In this document: positions 14,460 through 23,054 of the stretch, in pieces
Position numbering within the stretch: position 1 is the first letter of the stretch
Layout of the letters: the number at the start of each line of letters is the position of its first letter
Assembly (NCBI RefSeq): GCF_009026145.1
Contig: NZ_WBUE01000038.1
Location: 1 to 33,143, forward strand
Length of the DNA stretch: 33,143 bases
From: Hyphomicrobium sp.
Lineage (GTDB): Bacteria > Pseudomonadota > Alphaproteobacteria > Rhizobiales > Hyphomicrobiaceae
Direction: 5' to 3'
Translations under genes and position numbers: made by a program
The notes under the pieces: generated by a model
Databases searched by the model: none
The model's input: only the letters and a program-made list of their open reading frames with translations
What the model was told of the DNA's origin: nothing

Positions 14460-17400
14460 TTACTCGGTGCCGGTGAGCACTTCGGGCGATGACAGATTGT
14501 CGTTGGCGGGTTCTGACGGCGGCGTCACGATAGGTTCGATCGGTGTGTCGTTCGATGGGTTATCGTTTACTGGTTCTGGTGCAGGGGATGTTGGCGCGGA
14601 CTGAGCCGGAGGTTGGCTGTCAACAGGGGCCTCCGGCGCCGGCGGCGCGGGTGGCGTTTCGGCCGTTGAATTTTCGTGAGGTGGTTGTTCGGAATTCGTG
14701 AGGTCGGGGGTGGCTTCCGGCGTGGATAAGCTCACGGAGATTGGAGGCTCGGGCTCACGTGGATTGGATGGGGAAGAGGGCCCGGATGCTGATGCGGCAG
14801 CGCCGGCGGTTTGGCTCAACAGCGCGCCGAGTTGGGATTCCGTCAAGCAAATCGAACCGATACACAGCTGGTCGGTGACCGTGGAGCTGGCCGTTATGCT
14901 GCGGAAGGTGCCGGTGTTGGCTGCTATGTTCGTCGCATAGATGGTCTTGGCAAAGAGGTTCTCGATGCCGTTCTGTGCGTCGGCGAGCCAGGCGATGAGG
15001 TTTGCTTTGAACGTTCCGGCGATGTTTGCGAGGTCTTGAACGGCTTTGACGATGAGCGGCGTGATGCGGCCGTAGTCGACCGACCATGGCGTGGAGCTCG
15101 CGCCGAGCGGCGTCTCGCCATCGTCGCCGTTAGTCGTCACGGCCCACGGGAAGATGTTCCGCAGCTCCTGCGCGATGAAGCCTGTGGTAGTCGCGTGTGA
15201 CGGATCATTGATGAAGCTGAACTCGCGCACCGGCAATTGCATCAGTGGGTCGAGCCCGAGCGTCGTCGTTACGATGTTCTCCTTCACGCGTCGATCGGAG
15301 GAGGTGTTGTACGTGACGCTCGTGTCATTGACATTCTTACTGATGCCACCGATGAGCGTGCCTCCACTGTTGGCGAAGCGGACATAATGGCCGTTCACAC
15401 TCGTACTAGTCGTTTGAATGGTGATGCCTTGCTGGCTGTTGCTATCGAAGGCGATCATGAGGCGTCCGGGCGTTCCAAGCCCTGTCGTGCCGATGCCGAC
15501 GTTCCCCAAGTAGTCCATGTAGAGCGCTGTCGTTCCGGAGCGGGCATCGCCGCCGCGCGTCGTGCTGACCTTGAAGGCGAAGTCGCCGTAGTTGGTGACG
15601 CTTTGGAACATGCCCCAATTTCTGACGTTCGCATTAATCGTCGAGTTGGACGTGAAGAGCGTATCGATCGTGGCGTCGCTCGTGTCGGCGTTGATGAGCG
15701 CGAGAGAGGGGCGTCCGATCTTGCCGATCGTCAATTGGCTGGTTGGGGTGGTGGTGCCGATGCCCACGTTGCCGGATGTGTCGACCGTGACACGCATGGC
15801 ATTGGCATTATTGTCGAACACGTACCACTTGCTGGCGACGCCGAAGGTGGTCTCCGAAGCGTTCCCTACTCCCGTGGTATAGCTGCGGCCGCTGCCGGCA
15901 TAGGCTATCTGCGCGTATGAGGCGGAGCTGAAGGTATTGACGACGCTGAGCGCTGGCTGGCCCGCGGCGGTGCCGGCTGCGATAGTAAGAGGCGAGGTAC
16001 CGCCGATAAAGATGCCTGGCGTTGTTGTTCCAATGCCGACGTTGCCGTTCTTGTCGACGATAAACTGTGCGGTCGAGGAGCCGATGACAAATTGCGGGCT
16101 TCCGGCGGTGGAGTTGATGGAGAGCTTTGCCCAGGGGGAGGTTGTGCCGATGCCGACGTTGCCGTTCGGAAATGCTACGTTGGAGATCGTGACGTCCGAT
16201 CGGGTAACCTGGAGCCATGCGCTGGCATTCGAGTTCGCGTCATTCACGGCCCTTGCGAGCAGGCTGTTCCCAGCCCCGAGAAAGTCCCAGAGCTTGCCGT
16301 CGGTACCCTGCCCGGTAACTTCCAAGAACAATTGCGGGGTCGCTTCAGAGAGCAGAAGATCACCGGACGTGGGGTTTGCCACGGACGCGCCTATGGATAG
16401 TTTTGAGTTTGGATTGGTGGTGCCGATGCCCACGTTGCCTGTCGTGTAATAGATGTCGCTACCGGTGGTGGTCCATTGCGAGGAGCCGCCCGAGATGCCG
16501 AGGGATGACGTTGCGGTGAGCGTGTAGCCGCCGCTCGAGTTACCGACGAGCAGCTGTCCGTACGTTGGCGCGCTGGTGAGGCCGGTGCCGCCGTAGAGCA
16601 CACCGATGGATGAAGTTGCCGAGAGCACGCCGGCGTTGGCGTGCAGCGGACCGTTGAGCGAGCCGAGCGCGAGGCTGCTGAAGGTGTTGGTGCCGGTCCA
16701 GGTATTTGCACTGTACGTCTTCGGGATCGTGGTCGAGCTGTGCGCGAAGTAGGTCGCGCTCGTCGTCGAAAAGAAATTGCGATTGGCGCTCCAGACATCC
16801 GCGGACGTTGTGGAGAAGAAGAATCCCTTACTGACGCCATCGAGATACGACTGCACACGGCCGTCCGCGTAGTAGAGGTTCGATCCTTCGGTGACGTGCG
16901 TGGTGAGCAACCCAAGACTCGACGTCGCGATGTTGGTAATCGCGCTGGTGCCGCCGGGCGAGAGGAGCAGTCCGTAGGTGAACGCCGTTGCACCGGTGCC
17001 GCCCTTGCTCACATCGAGCGTGCCGGTGATGGTCGAGAGTGTGGAGGTGGCAGCCCACGTGGGGATGCCGCCGACGAGGGCGAGGACCTGGCCATTCGTC
17101 CCGGCGCTTGTCGTCGCCAGCGCGCTCGATCCATTGCCGTAGGGGATCGCGCTCGCGACCACGCTTGCCCAGCCTGTGCCGCCGTTGGCGACGGGCAACA
17201 CGCCGGTGATATCGGATGCCAGATTGATGAGCGCCGTGGAGAGCGCGCCGGCCGTCGCCTTCAGGAAGCCTGTGAGCGACGTTGCGAGCGTGGAGAGGCT
17301 CGGCGCGCTGGTGAGAGTGCCGATCGTCGAGGTCGCGTTGATGCGCGCATCGGCCCGCGCGTCGGTGAAGTAGCGATTGCTACTTCCTTCGTCGAGACCA

Positions 17401-20234
17401 TCGGTTGTCGTGGCGAACCAGTCGGAGAGCGCGAGGTAGCTCGCGAGCGCGGCGCTCGTCGGTAGATCGAGTGAGCTTGTGGCGATATCGGCCCAACTCG
17501 AGCCGTTCCAGAAGAGGAGATCGCCGTAGTTCTCGGTGATGGCGGCGACGTCGCTGAGATCCTCGATCGAGTTGTCTGCGAGATCGTCGGCGCTGCGGGC
17601 GGTTTGCTGCGTCTCCCAATAGTTGGCCGACGTTGTAGAGAAGAGTGAACTCTGGTTCACCGACACGAAATAGGACGCGCTGGTGGTGCTGAAAAAGTTG
17701 CGCTGGCCCTTCCAGTAGTCAGCGCTCGTGGTGGCAAAGAAGTTGCGCTCCGACTTCCACACGTCGGCCGAGGTCGTCGAGAACGCGTTCGCCAGATACG
17801 CGCTGCCTTCGCGCCCGTCTAACGTGCCGGTCCAATTACCGCTCTTCGTGAGATAACTGTCGCCGATAACGCTGCCTTGCCAGGTGCCGCTCGTCACCGT
17901 GCCGAGATTGAGCTGGCCGGAGCCGGTCGTGGCGATGTTGAGGTTGCCGGACGCTGACGAGATATTGATGCTTCCCGCGCCCGAAGACGTGACGTTGATG
18001 TTACCGGAGCCGGTGAGAATGTTGTGATTGCCCGAGCCCGTCGCCTGGCTCGTGATGTTGCCGGTTCCCGTGGTTTGGATCGCAAGGTTCTGATTGGCAT
18101 CGGTCGAGAAGGTGATGACGTTGGAGACGTCTTCGAGGATCTTCTTACCGTTGAGGTAAATCGAGCCGGGACCGACGAAGAGATCCTTCCACATGCGGGA
18201 TGCTGACCCGAGCGAATAGGTGATGTTGGCCGCGGGGATGATGCTTCCGCTCATCGAGATGTCGCCGGCGAATGTGCTCGTGCCGTTGCCTTGCACGACG
18301 AGCGTGCCGGTGGTCGTCGCGCCGCCGGAGATGGTAATGCCGCCGGCTTGTGAGCCATTACCTATCGTGCTGCTCGCAGAGGCGGTGATGCCGCCATTGA
18401 ACGCGAGGAGCGTGGTGGTCGCGTTAGCGGGGAAGAGATAGTCGAAGCTGCTACCCGTTGCCGGCCACGACGTGCGGCAGTCGGTGGAGAGGCAGAGCGT
18501 GGTCGCCGAGAGGATGCTCGTCGACGCGTTGGCGAAGGTCTGGAGCGCGGAGAAGGTGTTGGCGGTGTAGGTCTTGGGGATCGTCGATGAAGAGTGGATG
18601 AAGTTGATCGCAGATGTCGTCGAGAACGCCGCGCCTTGGTTCTGTCCGAGGAAGTAGGTCGCCGAGGTCGTGCTGAAAAAGTCGCCTTTGTCGAGCGTGC
18701 CGAGGTGGTAGGCGGCGGAGGTCGTCGAGAAAAAGTCGGTGACCGATTTCCAGTAGTTCACTGACGACGTGGAGAAGAAGTTGCGCTGTGTCTGCCAGTA
18801 GTCGGCCGAGCTCGTTGCAAAGAAGTTGCGTGTGGCGGTCCACACGTCGGCCGAGGTTGTACTAAATCCGCCAGCGAGAAGTTGCGCCGCGGTGTAGCCG
18901 CCGAGATTCCCGGACCACGTACCGCTCGTGTCGAGCGTCAGCGCGCCGCCAGAAAGCGAGAGTCCACTGCCGGTGAGATCGGTAACGTAATCAGACCCTA
19001 GGCTGAGAGAGCCGGAGGCGTTGAGGCGGGGGAAGGTTGAGGTTGCGGTTGATGAAGTTGCCGTGAAGGTTGGCGCGGTGATCGAGTTGTATGCGGTGAG
19101 TGCGCCCCGCAGGAGAGAGTTGCCGCTCACCTCGAGGATGTAGCCGGTTGTGCTTGTCGCGGATGTGCCGATGAGCACGACATCAGTTGCGTCGGCAGGG
19201 TAGAGGGCGAGATCGTCGGTCGTCGTCGCCCACGCGCTTGCACCCCCTCCTCCGCCCGTAAGATCGGTGCTCCATGCCAGAGCGCCGCCGACGACTTTGA
19301 GCACTTGACCGTTGCTGCCGGTGGCGAACGACGAGACGACACCGGCGTTCGATTGCAACAGGCCAGTGCCGCTGCCGATCGTTGCCGTGCCGGAAACGTA
19401 GAGATTAGTCGTGGTCGCGTTCGTCGCGACGAGTTCGCTTGCCGTCAGGCTAGAGATCGCAGCGGACACGGTGTCGATCGCGTTGATGATCGTACCAGTG
19501 ATGGCGCTCGCGTCGACCGAAGTCGCACTGCTACCCGAGGAGGCGCTTCGAAGCGAGGTTGCGTTAGCGTTCTCCATCGAGGCCATGCGCTGCGCGATGG
19601 AGGCTTCAAGTGCCGCGAGGCGTTCGTCGACGTAAGTGGTATTGGGCTGCGCTACCTGCACTTCGCGGATGCGTTCGGTGACTGACTTTTGAGTTGCAGG
19701 AGCGGGGGATGCATTTGATGCGGTGGATAAACTTGAGACCACGACTGGCGCCGTAGTTGCGCGCGCGACGCCACCTTGCGGCCGCTCGGTAGGCGCTGGT
19801 TGGTTGGTATTTATTGGTTTGGTGGGCTGCTGCGGATTTCCAGTATTCGTGAGCTGCTTGTTCGAAATGCGTGAGGTGGCCTGCGACGTGTCACAGCCGA
19901 GCATGCGGCAGAAGAAGGTGCGCACTTTCTCGGCAATGGAGCTTGGGAAGGAGGTTGCGGTTTCGCTCGCGGCTGCCAGGTGCGCGGTGGGTAGTTGCAG
20001 ATCGATTTCTGGAATGCGCGCTGATAGTGCGGAGGGAAGGTGCGCGAACTGTGTGCCGAGTTCGCTGGCGACCGGCTTGAGTGTTGCAGCGAGTTGGTGG
20101 GGAAGTTGCGTGCGCGGGAGCGCCGTCGCCGCACCGGCAAATAGACAGAGACCGAAGAGTGAAGCAGCAATGAAGCGGCGGCGCTGTGCGCGGGTGATGT
20201 GGGATTGGATGCGCGGCGGGAGGTTGCGGGGCAT
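14460..20234 (-). CDS. giant exported fibre-like protein with peptidase S74 chaperone domain (1924 residues)
   Basis: N-terminal signal or anchor segment (about 20-40, RRFIAASLFGLCLFAGAATA), a Pro/Thr-rich linker, a short coiled coil (about 200-230), then long Ser/Thr/Ala/Gly-rich repeats. These include three clusters of F(F/A)(S/A)TTSAxYW/VW units (about 455-545, 815-875 and 1130-1170), TGSGN/TSGAGN ladders, and five GNVGIGTT units (about 1265-1580) like those of trimeric tail fibres. A peptidase S74 intramolecular chaperone starts near SSDRRVKEN: Ser1646 and Lys1651 match the Ser-Asp-x-x-x-Lys autocleavage dyad. After it come a helix (FKANLIAWLADAQNGIENLF), a two-cysteine CIGSICLTESQLGALL motif and a 110-residue Pro/Glu/Asn tail. 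This layout is typical of Patescibacterial fibre proteins. It probably forms a trimeric surface fibre. The start is 3 bp after the HTH gene stop, so translation is coupled. Confidence 0.85.
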   Translation of the reverse strand: MPRNLPPRIQSHITRAQRRRFIAASLFGLCLFAGAATALPRTQLPHQLAATLKPVASELGTQFAHLPSALSARIPEIDLQLPTAHLAAASETATSFPSSIAEKVRTFFCRMLGCDTSQATSRISNKQLTNTGNPQQPTKPINTNQPAPTERPQGGVARATTAPVVVSSLSTASNASPAPATQKSVTERIREVQVAQPNTTYVDERLAALEASIAQRMASMENANATSLRSASSGSSATSVDASAITGTIINAIDTVSAAISSLTASELVATNATTTNLYVSGTATIGSGTGLLQSNAGVVSSFATGSNGQVLKVVGGALAWSTDLTGGGGGASAWATTTDDLALYPADATDVVLIGTSATSTTGYILEVSGNSLLRGALTAYNSITAPTFTATSSTATSTFPRLNASGSLSLGSDYVTDLTGSGLSLSGGALTLDTSGTWSGNLGGYTAAQLLAGGFSTTSADVWTATRNFFATSSADYWQTQRNFFSTSSVNYWKSVTDFFSTTSAAYHLGTLDKGDFFSTTSATYFLGQNQGAAFSTTSAINFIHSSSTIPKTYTANTFSALQTFANASTSILSATTLCLSTDCRTSWPATGSSFDYLFPANATTTLLAFNGGITASASSTIGNGSQAGGITISGGATTTGTLVVQGNGTSTFAGDISMSGSIIPAANITYSLGSASRMWKDLFVGPGSIYLNGKKILEDVSNVITFSTDANQNLAIQTTGTGNITSQATGSGNHNILTGSGNINVTSSGAGSINISSASGNLNIATTGSGQLNLGTVTSGTWQGSVIGDSYLTKSGNWTGTLDGREGSAYLANAFSTTSADVWKSERNFFATTSADYWKGQRNFFSTTSASYFVSVNQSSLFSTTSANYWETQQTARSADDLADNSIEDLSDVAAITENYGDLLFWNGSSWADIATSSLDLPTSAALASYLALSDWFATTTDGLDEGSSNRYFTDARADARINATSTIGTLTSAPSLSTLATSLTGFLKATAGALSTALINLASDITGVLPVANGGTGWASVVASAIPYGNGSSALATTSAGTNGQVLALVGGIPTWAATSTLSTITGTLDVSKGGTGATAFTYGLLLSPGGTSAITNIATSSLGLLTTHVTEGSNLYYADGRVQSYLDGVSKGFFFSTTSADVWSANRNFFSTTSATYFAHSSTTIPKTYSANTWTGTNTFSSLALGSLNGPLHANAGVLSATSSIGVLYGGTGLTSAPTYGQLLVGNSSGGYTLTATSSLGISGGSSQWTTTGSDIYYTTGNVGIGTTNPNSKLSIGASVANPTSGDLLLSEATPQLFLEVTGQGTDGKLWDFLGAGNSLLARAVNDANSNASAWLQVTRSDVTISNVAFPNGNVGIGTTSPWAKLSINSTAGSPQFVIGSSTAQFIVDKNGNVGIGTTTPGIFIGGTSPLTIAAGTAAGQPALSVVNTFSSASYAQIAYAGSGRSYTTGVGNASETTFGVASKWYVFDNNANAMRVTVDTSGNVGIGTTTPTSQLTIGKIGRPSLALINADTSDATIDTLFTSNSTINANVRNWGMFQSVTNYGDFAFKVSTTRGGDARSGTTALYMDYLGNVGIGTTGLGTPGRLMIAFDSNSQQGITIQTTSTSVNGHYVRFANSGGTLIGGISKNVNDTSVTYNTSSDRRVKENIVTTTLGLDPLMQLPVREFSFINDPSHATTTGFIAQELRNIFPWAVTTNGDDGETPLGASSTPWSVDYGRITPLIVKAVQDLANIAGTFKANLIAWLADAQNGIENLFAKTIYATNIAANTGTFRSITASSTVTDQLCIGSICLTESQLGALLSQTAGAAASASGPSSPSNPREPEPPISVSLSTPEATPDLTNSEQPPHENSTAETPPAPPAPEAPVDSQPPAQSAPTSPAPEPVNDNPSNDTPIEPIVTPPSEPANDNLSSPEVLTGTE
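16720..16840 (-). repeat. third cluster of FSTTSA-type repeats (2 units)
   Basis: The coded units FFSTTSADVWSANRN and FFSTTSATYFAHSS are diverged versions of the units in the two upstream clusters. The DNA shows recurring GTCGTCGAAAAGAA-like stretches. Confidence 0.7.
17610..17795 (-). repeat. second cluster of FSTTSA-type repeats (4 units)
   Basis: Units AFSTTSADVWKSERN, FFATTSADYWKGQRN, FFSTTSASYFVSVNQ and LFSTTSANYWETQQ follow each other at 14-16 residue spacing. Confidence 0.75.
18590..18875 (-). repeat. first cluster of FSTTSA-type repeats (6 units)
   Basis: Units FSTTSADVWTATRN, FFATSSADYWQTQRN, FFSTSSVNYWKSVTD, FFSTTSAAYHLGTLD, FFSTTSATYFLGQNQ and AFSTTSAINFIHSS. The period is about 15 residues (45 bp), with aromatic residues in register. 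Confidence 0.75.
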
Positions 20235-20237
20235 AGA

Positions 20238-20498
20238 CTACGAAGTTGCGAGCGCCCGCTCTTTCTTGAGACCTTGCGAGAGCTGCGCGCGCCAGAGCGC
20301 TTTTTGCGCTTCACGTTCGGCGAGACATTGCTGGACGGATTGCAGGTTGACGAACCAGATGCCGCTCGAGAGGCGGTGCGCGGTGACCAAGCCCTCGCGG
20401 CACCAGCGTGTCAGGTAGTCGGGCGAGATGCCGACAGTAGCTGCCGCGGTGCGCGCGGCGATGAATGGAACACCGTCAATCGTGATTTCGTCGACCAT
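20238..20498 (-). CDS. small winged-HTH/excisionase-like DNA-binding protein
   Basis: 86 residues from the ATG at 20498; an alternative TTG at 20513 adds five residues. A MerR/excisionase-like HTH covers most of it: FIAARTAAATVGISPDYLTR then WCREGLVTAHR, followed by a wing strand GIWFVN and a basic helical tail (LAEREAQKALWRAQLS). In Patescibacterial genomes short HTH proteins with this YLxxLCREG core sit before fibre genes. Here it ends 3 bp before the 1924-residue fibre gene and probably controls or is co-translated with it. A broken duplicate lies at 4921-5034. Confidence 0.8.
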   Translation of the reverse strand: MVDEITIDGVPFIAARTAAATVGISPDYLTRWCREGLVTAHRLSSGIWFVNLQSVQQCLAEREAQKALWRAQLSQGLKKERALATS

Positions 20499-20550
20499 TG
20501 CGGAGAGGCGCAAAGACTAGGTCTTGGGCCTTGGGATATGATAGCGCGAG
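20379..20550. repeat. right copy of the duplicated HTH/promoter segment
   Basis: Counterpart of 4921-5090. Both share the HTH core and the upstream CAAAGACTAGGTCTTGGGCC and GATATGATAGCGCG stretches. The conserved TATGAT/TATCAT centre suggests that the duplicated segment carries a promoter. Confidence 0.8.
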
Positions 20551-20745
20551 GTCAGCGGGAGGCTGTCTGTGGCAGGGGGATAAGTGAAGTCGAGCGGCGA
20601 CCGCTCATCAACAGCACTGGGAGGAACCGCCGTCGCGATCCCTCCCAGCCCGAAATCCAAACCCCCGCTACGTGCATGCACTCGGAGTGCACGCTAAGTT
20701 GCCAAGCTTCCACTTCGATGCCAACACGCGGTCACGGCTGTCCGG

Positions 20746-20994
20746 ATGAAAGACAAGGTCATCGACGAGTTGCAGTTCTCGGTCGGCATTGTCCTCGCCC
20801 GTGAGCAGGTGGTACCGCGCCTTCGCGTGCTCACCCCGGAAGGGGACTGGACCGTGTTCGTGCCGCTGCCGGACGACATTGGCGAGCGACAGCGGCGCAT
20901 GCAGCTGATGTACGGCTTTATGGCGTGGAAGTCGGCGACGGCGTTCGTGATGTCGTCGGAGTTTCGGTCTCCCAAGTGCCACGTACCAACATAA
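20746..20994 (+). CDS. conserved hypothetical protein, probably C-terminally truncated
   Basis: 82 residues. It starts MKDKVIDELQFSVGIVLARE, then VVPRLRVLTPEGDWTVFVPL and PDDIGERQRRMQLMYGFMAW; similarity with the fragment at 5588 ends at VMSSE, after which only ten unrelated residues remain. The left fragment suggests the full family has about 70 more residues, so this copy is likely cut. The mix of a beta-rich TPxGxxxVFxPLPDD strand and a helix with MxWKxATAFxxSSE suggests a small alpha/beta domain. It is unrecognised, but I have seen the type in Patescibacterial accessory regions. Confidence 0.55.
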   Translation: MKDKVIDELQFSVGIVLAREQVVPRLRVLTPEGDWTVFVPLPDDIGERQRRMQLMYGFMAWKSATAFVMSSEFRSPKCHVPT

Positions 20995-21055
20995 ATATCC
21001 TAGGATGGGTGGCGTTCCGGAGCAAGCTATGGCGACGTTAGAGGTGTGAACTCCG

Positions 21056-21295
21056 ATGACCGCGAAAGTCGAGATGGCGGACTACGAGGCGCGTGCGGAG
21101 GCGGCATACGCAGCGATGTACGACGCGGCGCCGCACAACGTGAAGGACCACTATGAAGATGCCTGCCTCAATCTCTCGCACGCGATCGAGAGCGCTGCGG
21201 GCTTGGGGCTCCAGCAGGAAGTGGTGCGGCTCAAGAAACGCAGCGAAGAGATCGACGCCGTGTACAATCATCAGTTCCGCTATGTCGGACGCTAG
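21056..21295 (+). CDS. small hypothetical protein, helical
   Basis: 79 residues with GAGGTG about 9 bp before the ATG. It is rich in Ala, Glu and Tyr: ADYEARAEAAYAAMYDAAPH, then VKDHYEDACLNLSHAIESAA, then a Leu/Lys-rich end. It looks like a helical, cytoplasmic protein. No family recognised. It is followed after about 140 bp by the DnaA_N protein in the same direction. Confidence 0.55.
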   Translation: MTAKVEMADYEARAEAAYAAMYDAAPHNVKDHYEDACLNLSHAIESAAGLGLQQEVVRLKKRSEEIDAVYNHQFRYVGR

Positions 21296-21435
21296 GTAGT
21301 TCCACACGGAGAGCGCGCGCACGGCGAAGCAATCGCGGCGGTGCTGAACGCCATAGCCATGCATTCTGCGCACTTACCGCGCGATCGGCCGAGGATTACA
21401 CTCGCGAGCTCGCGCAGATGGGGTAGGAGTGCGCT

Positions 21436-21888
21436 ATGGGTGAGGAGAGCGATTTCGGCGCTGCCGTAGCGGCGCGTCTCAAGGCCGGGAGCCGCAACGA
21501 TTACGAGCTCGTGCAGCGGCTCGTCGTTCGCGCCCAGAAGACGCAAAACTGGGTCTACGGCGACATGCTCATGCGCATCGTCTGGGCGCTGTTGCCGGAC
21601 GAGGCGCAGGACGGCATCGCGGCGCAAAAGGGCACGCTGTCGGCCGAAATCGAGCAATCGCCCGGCGCGCGCATTCGGACCGCGCTGCGTGAACGCCTCG
21701 GCTACGATATCTTCTTCGCCTGGTTTGCGAGCGTTCAATTCACAGGCTGTGATGGTAAGACGGCGACGTTTTCGGTCCCGGTGAAATTCCTCGCCACCTG
21801 GATCAAGAGCCACTACCAGGATGACCTGATGGCGTGCGTTCGATCCGTGCACCCGACGGTCGAACGCGTCGAGATCCGGACACCGTAA
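21436..21888 (+). CDS. stand-alone DnaA N-terminal-domain protein
   Basis: 150 residues with TAGGAG about 8 bp upstream. The C-terminal half matches domain I of alphaproteobacterial DnaA: RLGYDIFFAWFASVQFTGC, then TATFSVPVKFLATWIKSHYQ and a final beta strand VERVEIRTP. There is no AAA+ ATPase and no domain IV DNA-binding part. DnaA domain I binds DnaB helicase and regulators (HU, DiaA). A free domain could serve as a helicase-recruiting or DnaA-interfering accessory factor, or as part of a replicon or phage. The N-terminal half (RNDYELVQRLVVRAQKTQNW) is not recognised. Confidence 0.7.
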   Translation: MGEESDFGAAVAARLKAGSRNDYELVQRLVVRAQKTQNWVYGDMLMRIVWALLPDEAQDGIAAQKGTLSAEIEQSPGARIRTALRERLGYDIFFAWFASVQFTGCDGKTATFSVPVKFLATWIKSHYQDDLMACVRSVHPTVERVEIRTP

Positions 21889-22010
21889 GTGGGTTTCCTA
21901 AGCGCCTTTCGTGCAGCCGCGGGATGTGCGCCAGCTGGGGTAATCCGATCCCAGCCTCCCGCTATCGTGGTGCTGGACTGATTCGGACCAGCACAAGAGG
22001 GAGAAGGGCC
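21889..22010 (+). other. 5' noncoding end of the IS110 element, candidate bridge-RNA region
   Basis: Two hairpins precede the transposase: GCTGGG (21934-21939) with CCCAGC (21950-21955), and GTGCTGG (21970-21976) with CCAGCAC (21988-21994). IS110-group elements encode a structured bridge RNA in the noncoding end upstream of the gene. I cannot locate the element boundary. Confidence 0.35.
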
Positions 22011-23054
22011 ATGGCTCTGTTCGTCGGTTTGGATGTATCGCTCAGGACGGTCTCGATCTGCGTCGTCGATGAGCGCGGCAAAGTAGTCCGGCAGGGGAAG
22101 GCACTAAGCGAGCCGGTTGCCTTGGTTAAGGCAATCACACCCTACCGCAAGCGGATCAGGCTCGTCGGAATCGAAGCGTGTCCATTGTCAGAGTGGCTCT
22201 ACGGCGCTCTGCAGGAATGCGGTTTCAACGTCGTTTGCATGGAGACCCGGCACGCGCAGAAGTTCTTGTCGTCGCGCCCGAACAAGACGGACAAGACCGA
22301 CGCGCACGGCCTGGCCGAGATGCTGCGCCTTGGGCACTTTCGGGCCGTGCATGTGAAGAGCAAGCAATCACAGCTGTTGCGCACGACATTGATCGCGCGG
22401 CGTGTGTTCGTGGAGCACATGCTGGCAATCGAGCAGACGATCAGGGGTCTCCTCAAGGTATACGGCCTGAAGCTCGGCGCGGTCTACCGCTGCACGTTCG
22501 CCGCGAAAGTCGCGGCTCTGCTCGACGACGCCCCCGAGCTCAAGGCCGCCATCGAGCCATTGCTCACGGCCCGCAACGAGATGCGTAGGCAGGCGGCGCT
22601 GATCGACCGGCGCCTCTCGCAGATGGCGCGCAAGGACGAGGTGTGCAAACGGCTGATGACCGTCCCTGGCGTGGGCCCGATCGTGAGCCTCTTCTACAAG
22701 GCGACGATCGACGACCCGGCGCGCTTCAGGAACTCGAAGTCCGTCGGCGCGCATCTGGGGCTGACCTCACGGATCTACCAATCCGGCGAGATGGACCGAT
22801 CGGGCAATATCAGCAAGTGCGGCGACAAGATGCTGCGGCACGCGCTCTACGAGGCAGCCAACTCACACCTGCGGATCTCGAGGAAATGGTCGAGCCTGAG
22901 GGCGTGGGGCGTGAAGCTCGCTCAGAAGGTCGGCATGAAGAAGGCTTGTGTCGCCGTGGCGCGCAAGCTCGCCGTCATCATGCATCGGATGTGGGTAGAC
23001 GGAACAGACTTCGAGTTCGGCGCGGCGTCTGCCGATGGCAGATCCTGCGTCTAG
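22011..23054 (+). CDS. IS110-family transposase (DEDD plus Transposase_20)
   Basis: 347 residues from the ATG at 22011 with GAGGGAGAAGG upstream; a longer in-frame extension lacks a ribosome site. The N-terminal RuvC-like DEDD domain starts FVGLDVSLRTVSICVVDE (first Asp), has Glu in GIEACPLSEW and Asp residues in NKTDKTDAHGLAEMLRLG. The C-terminal Transposase_20 domain has VPGVGPIVS, then GAHLGLTSRIYQSGE and SGNISKCGDKMLRHALYEAA, the region carrying the catalytic serine. Recombination is guided by a bridge RNA from the element's own noncoding ends in characterised members. The gene looks intact. Confidence 0.93.
   Translation: MALFVGLDVSLRTVSICVVDERGKVVRQGKALSEPVALVKAITPYRKRIRLVGIEACPLSEWLYGALQECGFNVVCMETRHAQKFLSSRPNKTDKTDAHGLAEMLRLGHFRAVHVKSKQSQLLRTTLIARRVFVEHMLAIEQTIRGLLKVYGLKLGAVYRCTFAAKVAALLDDAPELKAAIEPLLTARNEMRRQAALIDRRLSQMARKDEVCKRLMTVPGVGPIVSLFYKATIDDPARFRNSKSVGAHLGLTSRIYQSGEMDRSGNISKCGDKMLRHALYEAANSHLRISRKWSSLRAWGVKLAQKVGMKKACVAVARKLAVIMHRMWVDGTDFEFGAASADGRSCV

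Noticed and set aside
16641..17465. Long plus-strand frame inside the fibre gene
   Set aside because: Antisense to repeat-rich coding DNA; an Arg/Glu/Gly-rich product with no domain.
14460..20234. CRISPR-like impression from recurring short repeats
   Set aside because: The repeats are diverged, in frame with a long protein, and have no constant spacer length.
21292..21852. 186-residue minus-strand open frame
   Set aside because: It is antisense to the DnaA domain I protein, which has a clear domain match and a ribosome site.
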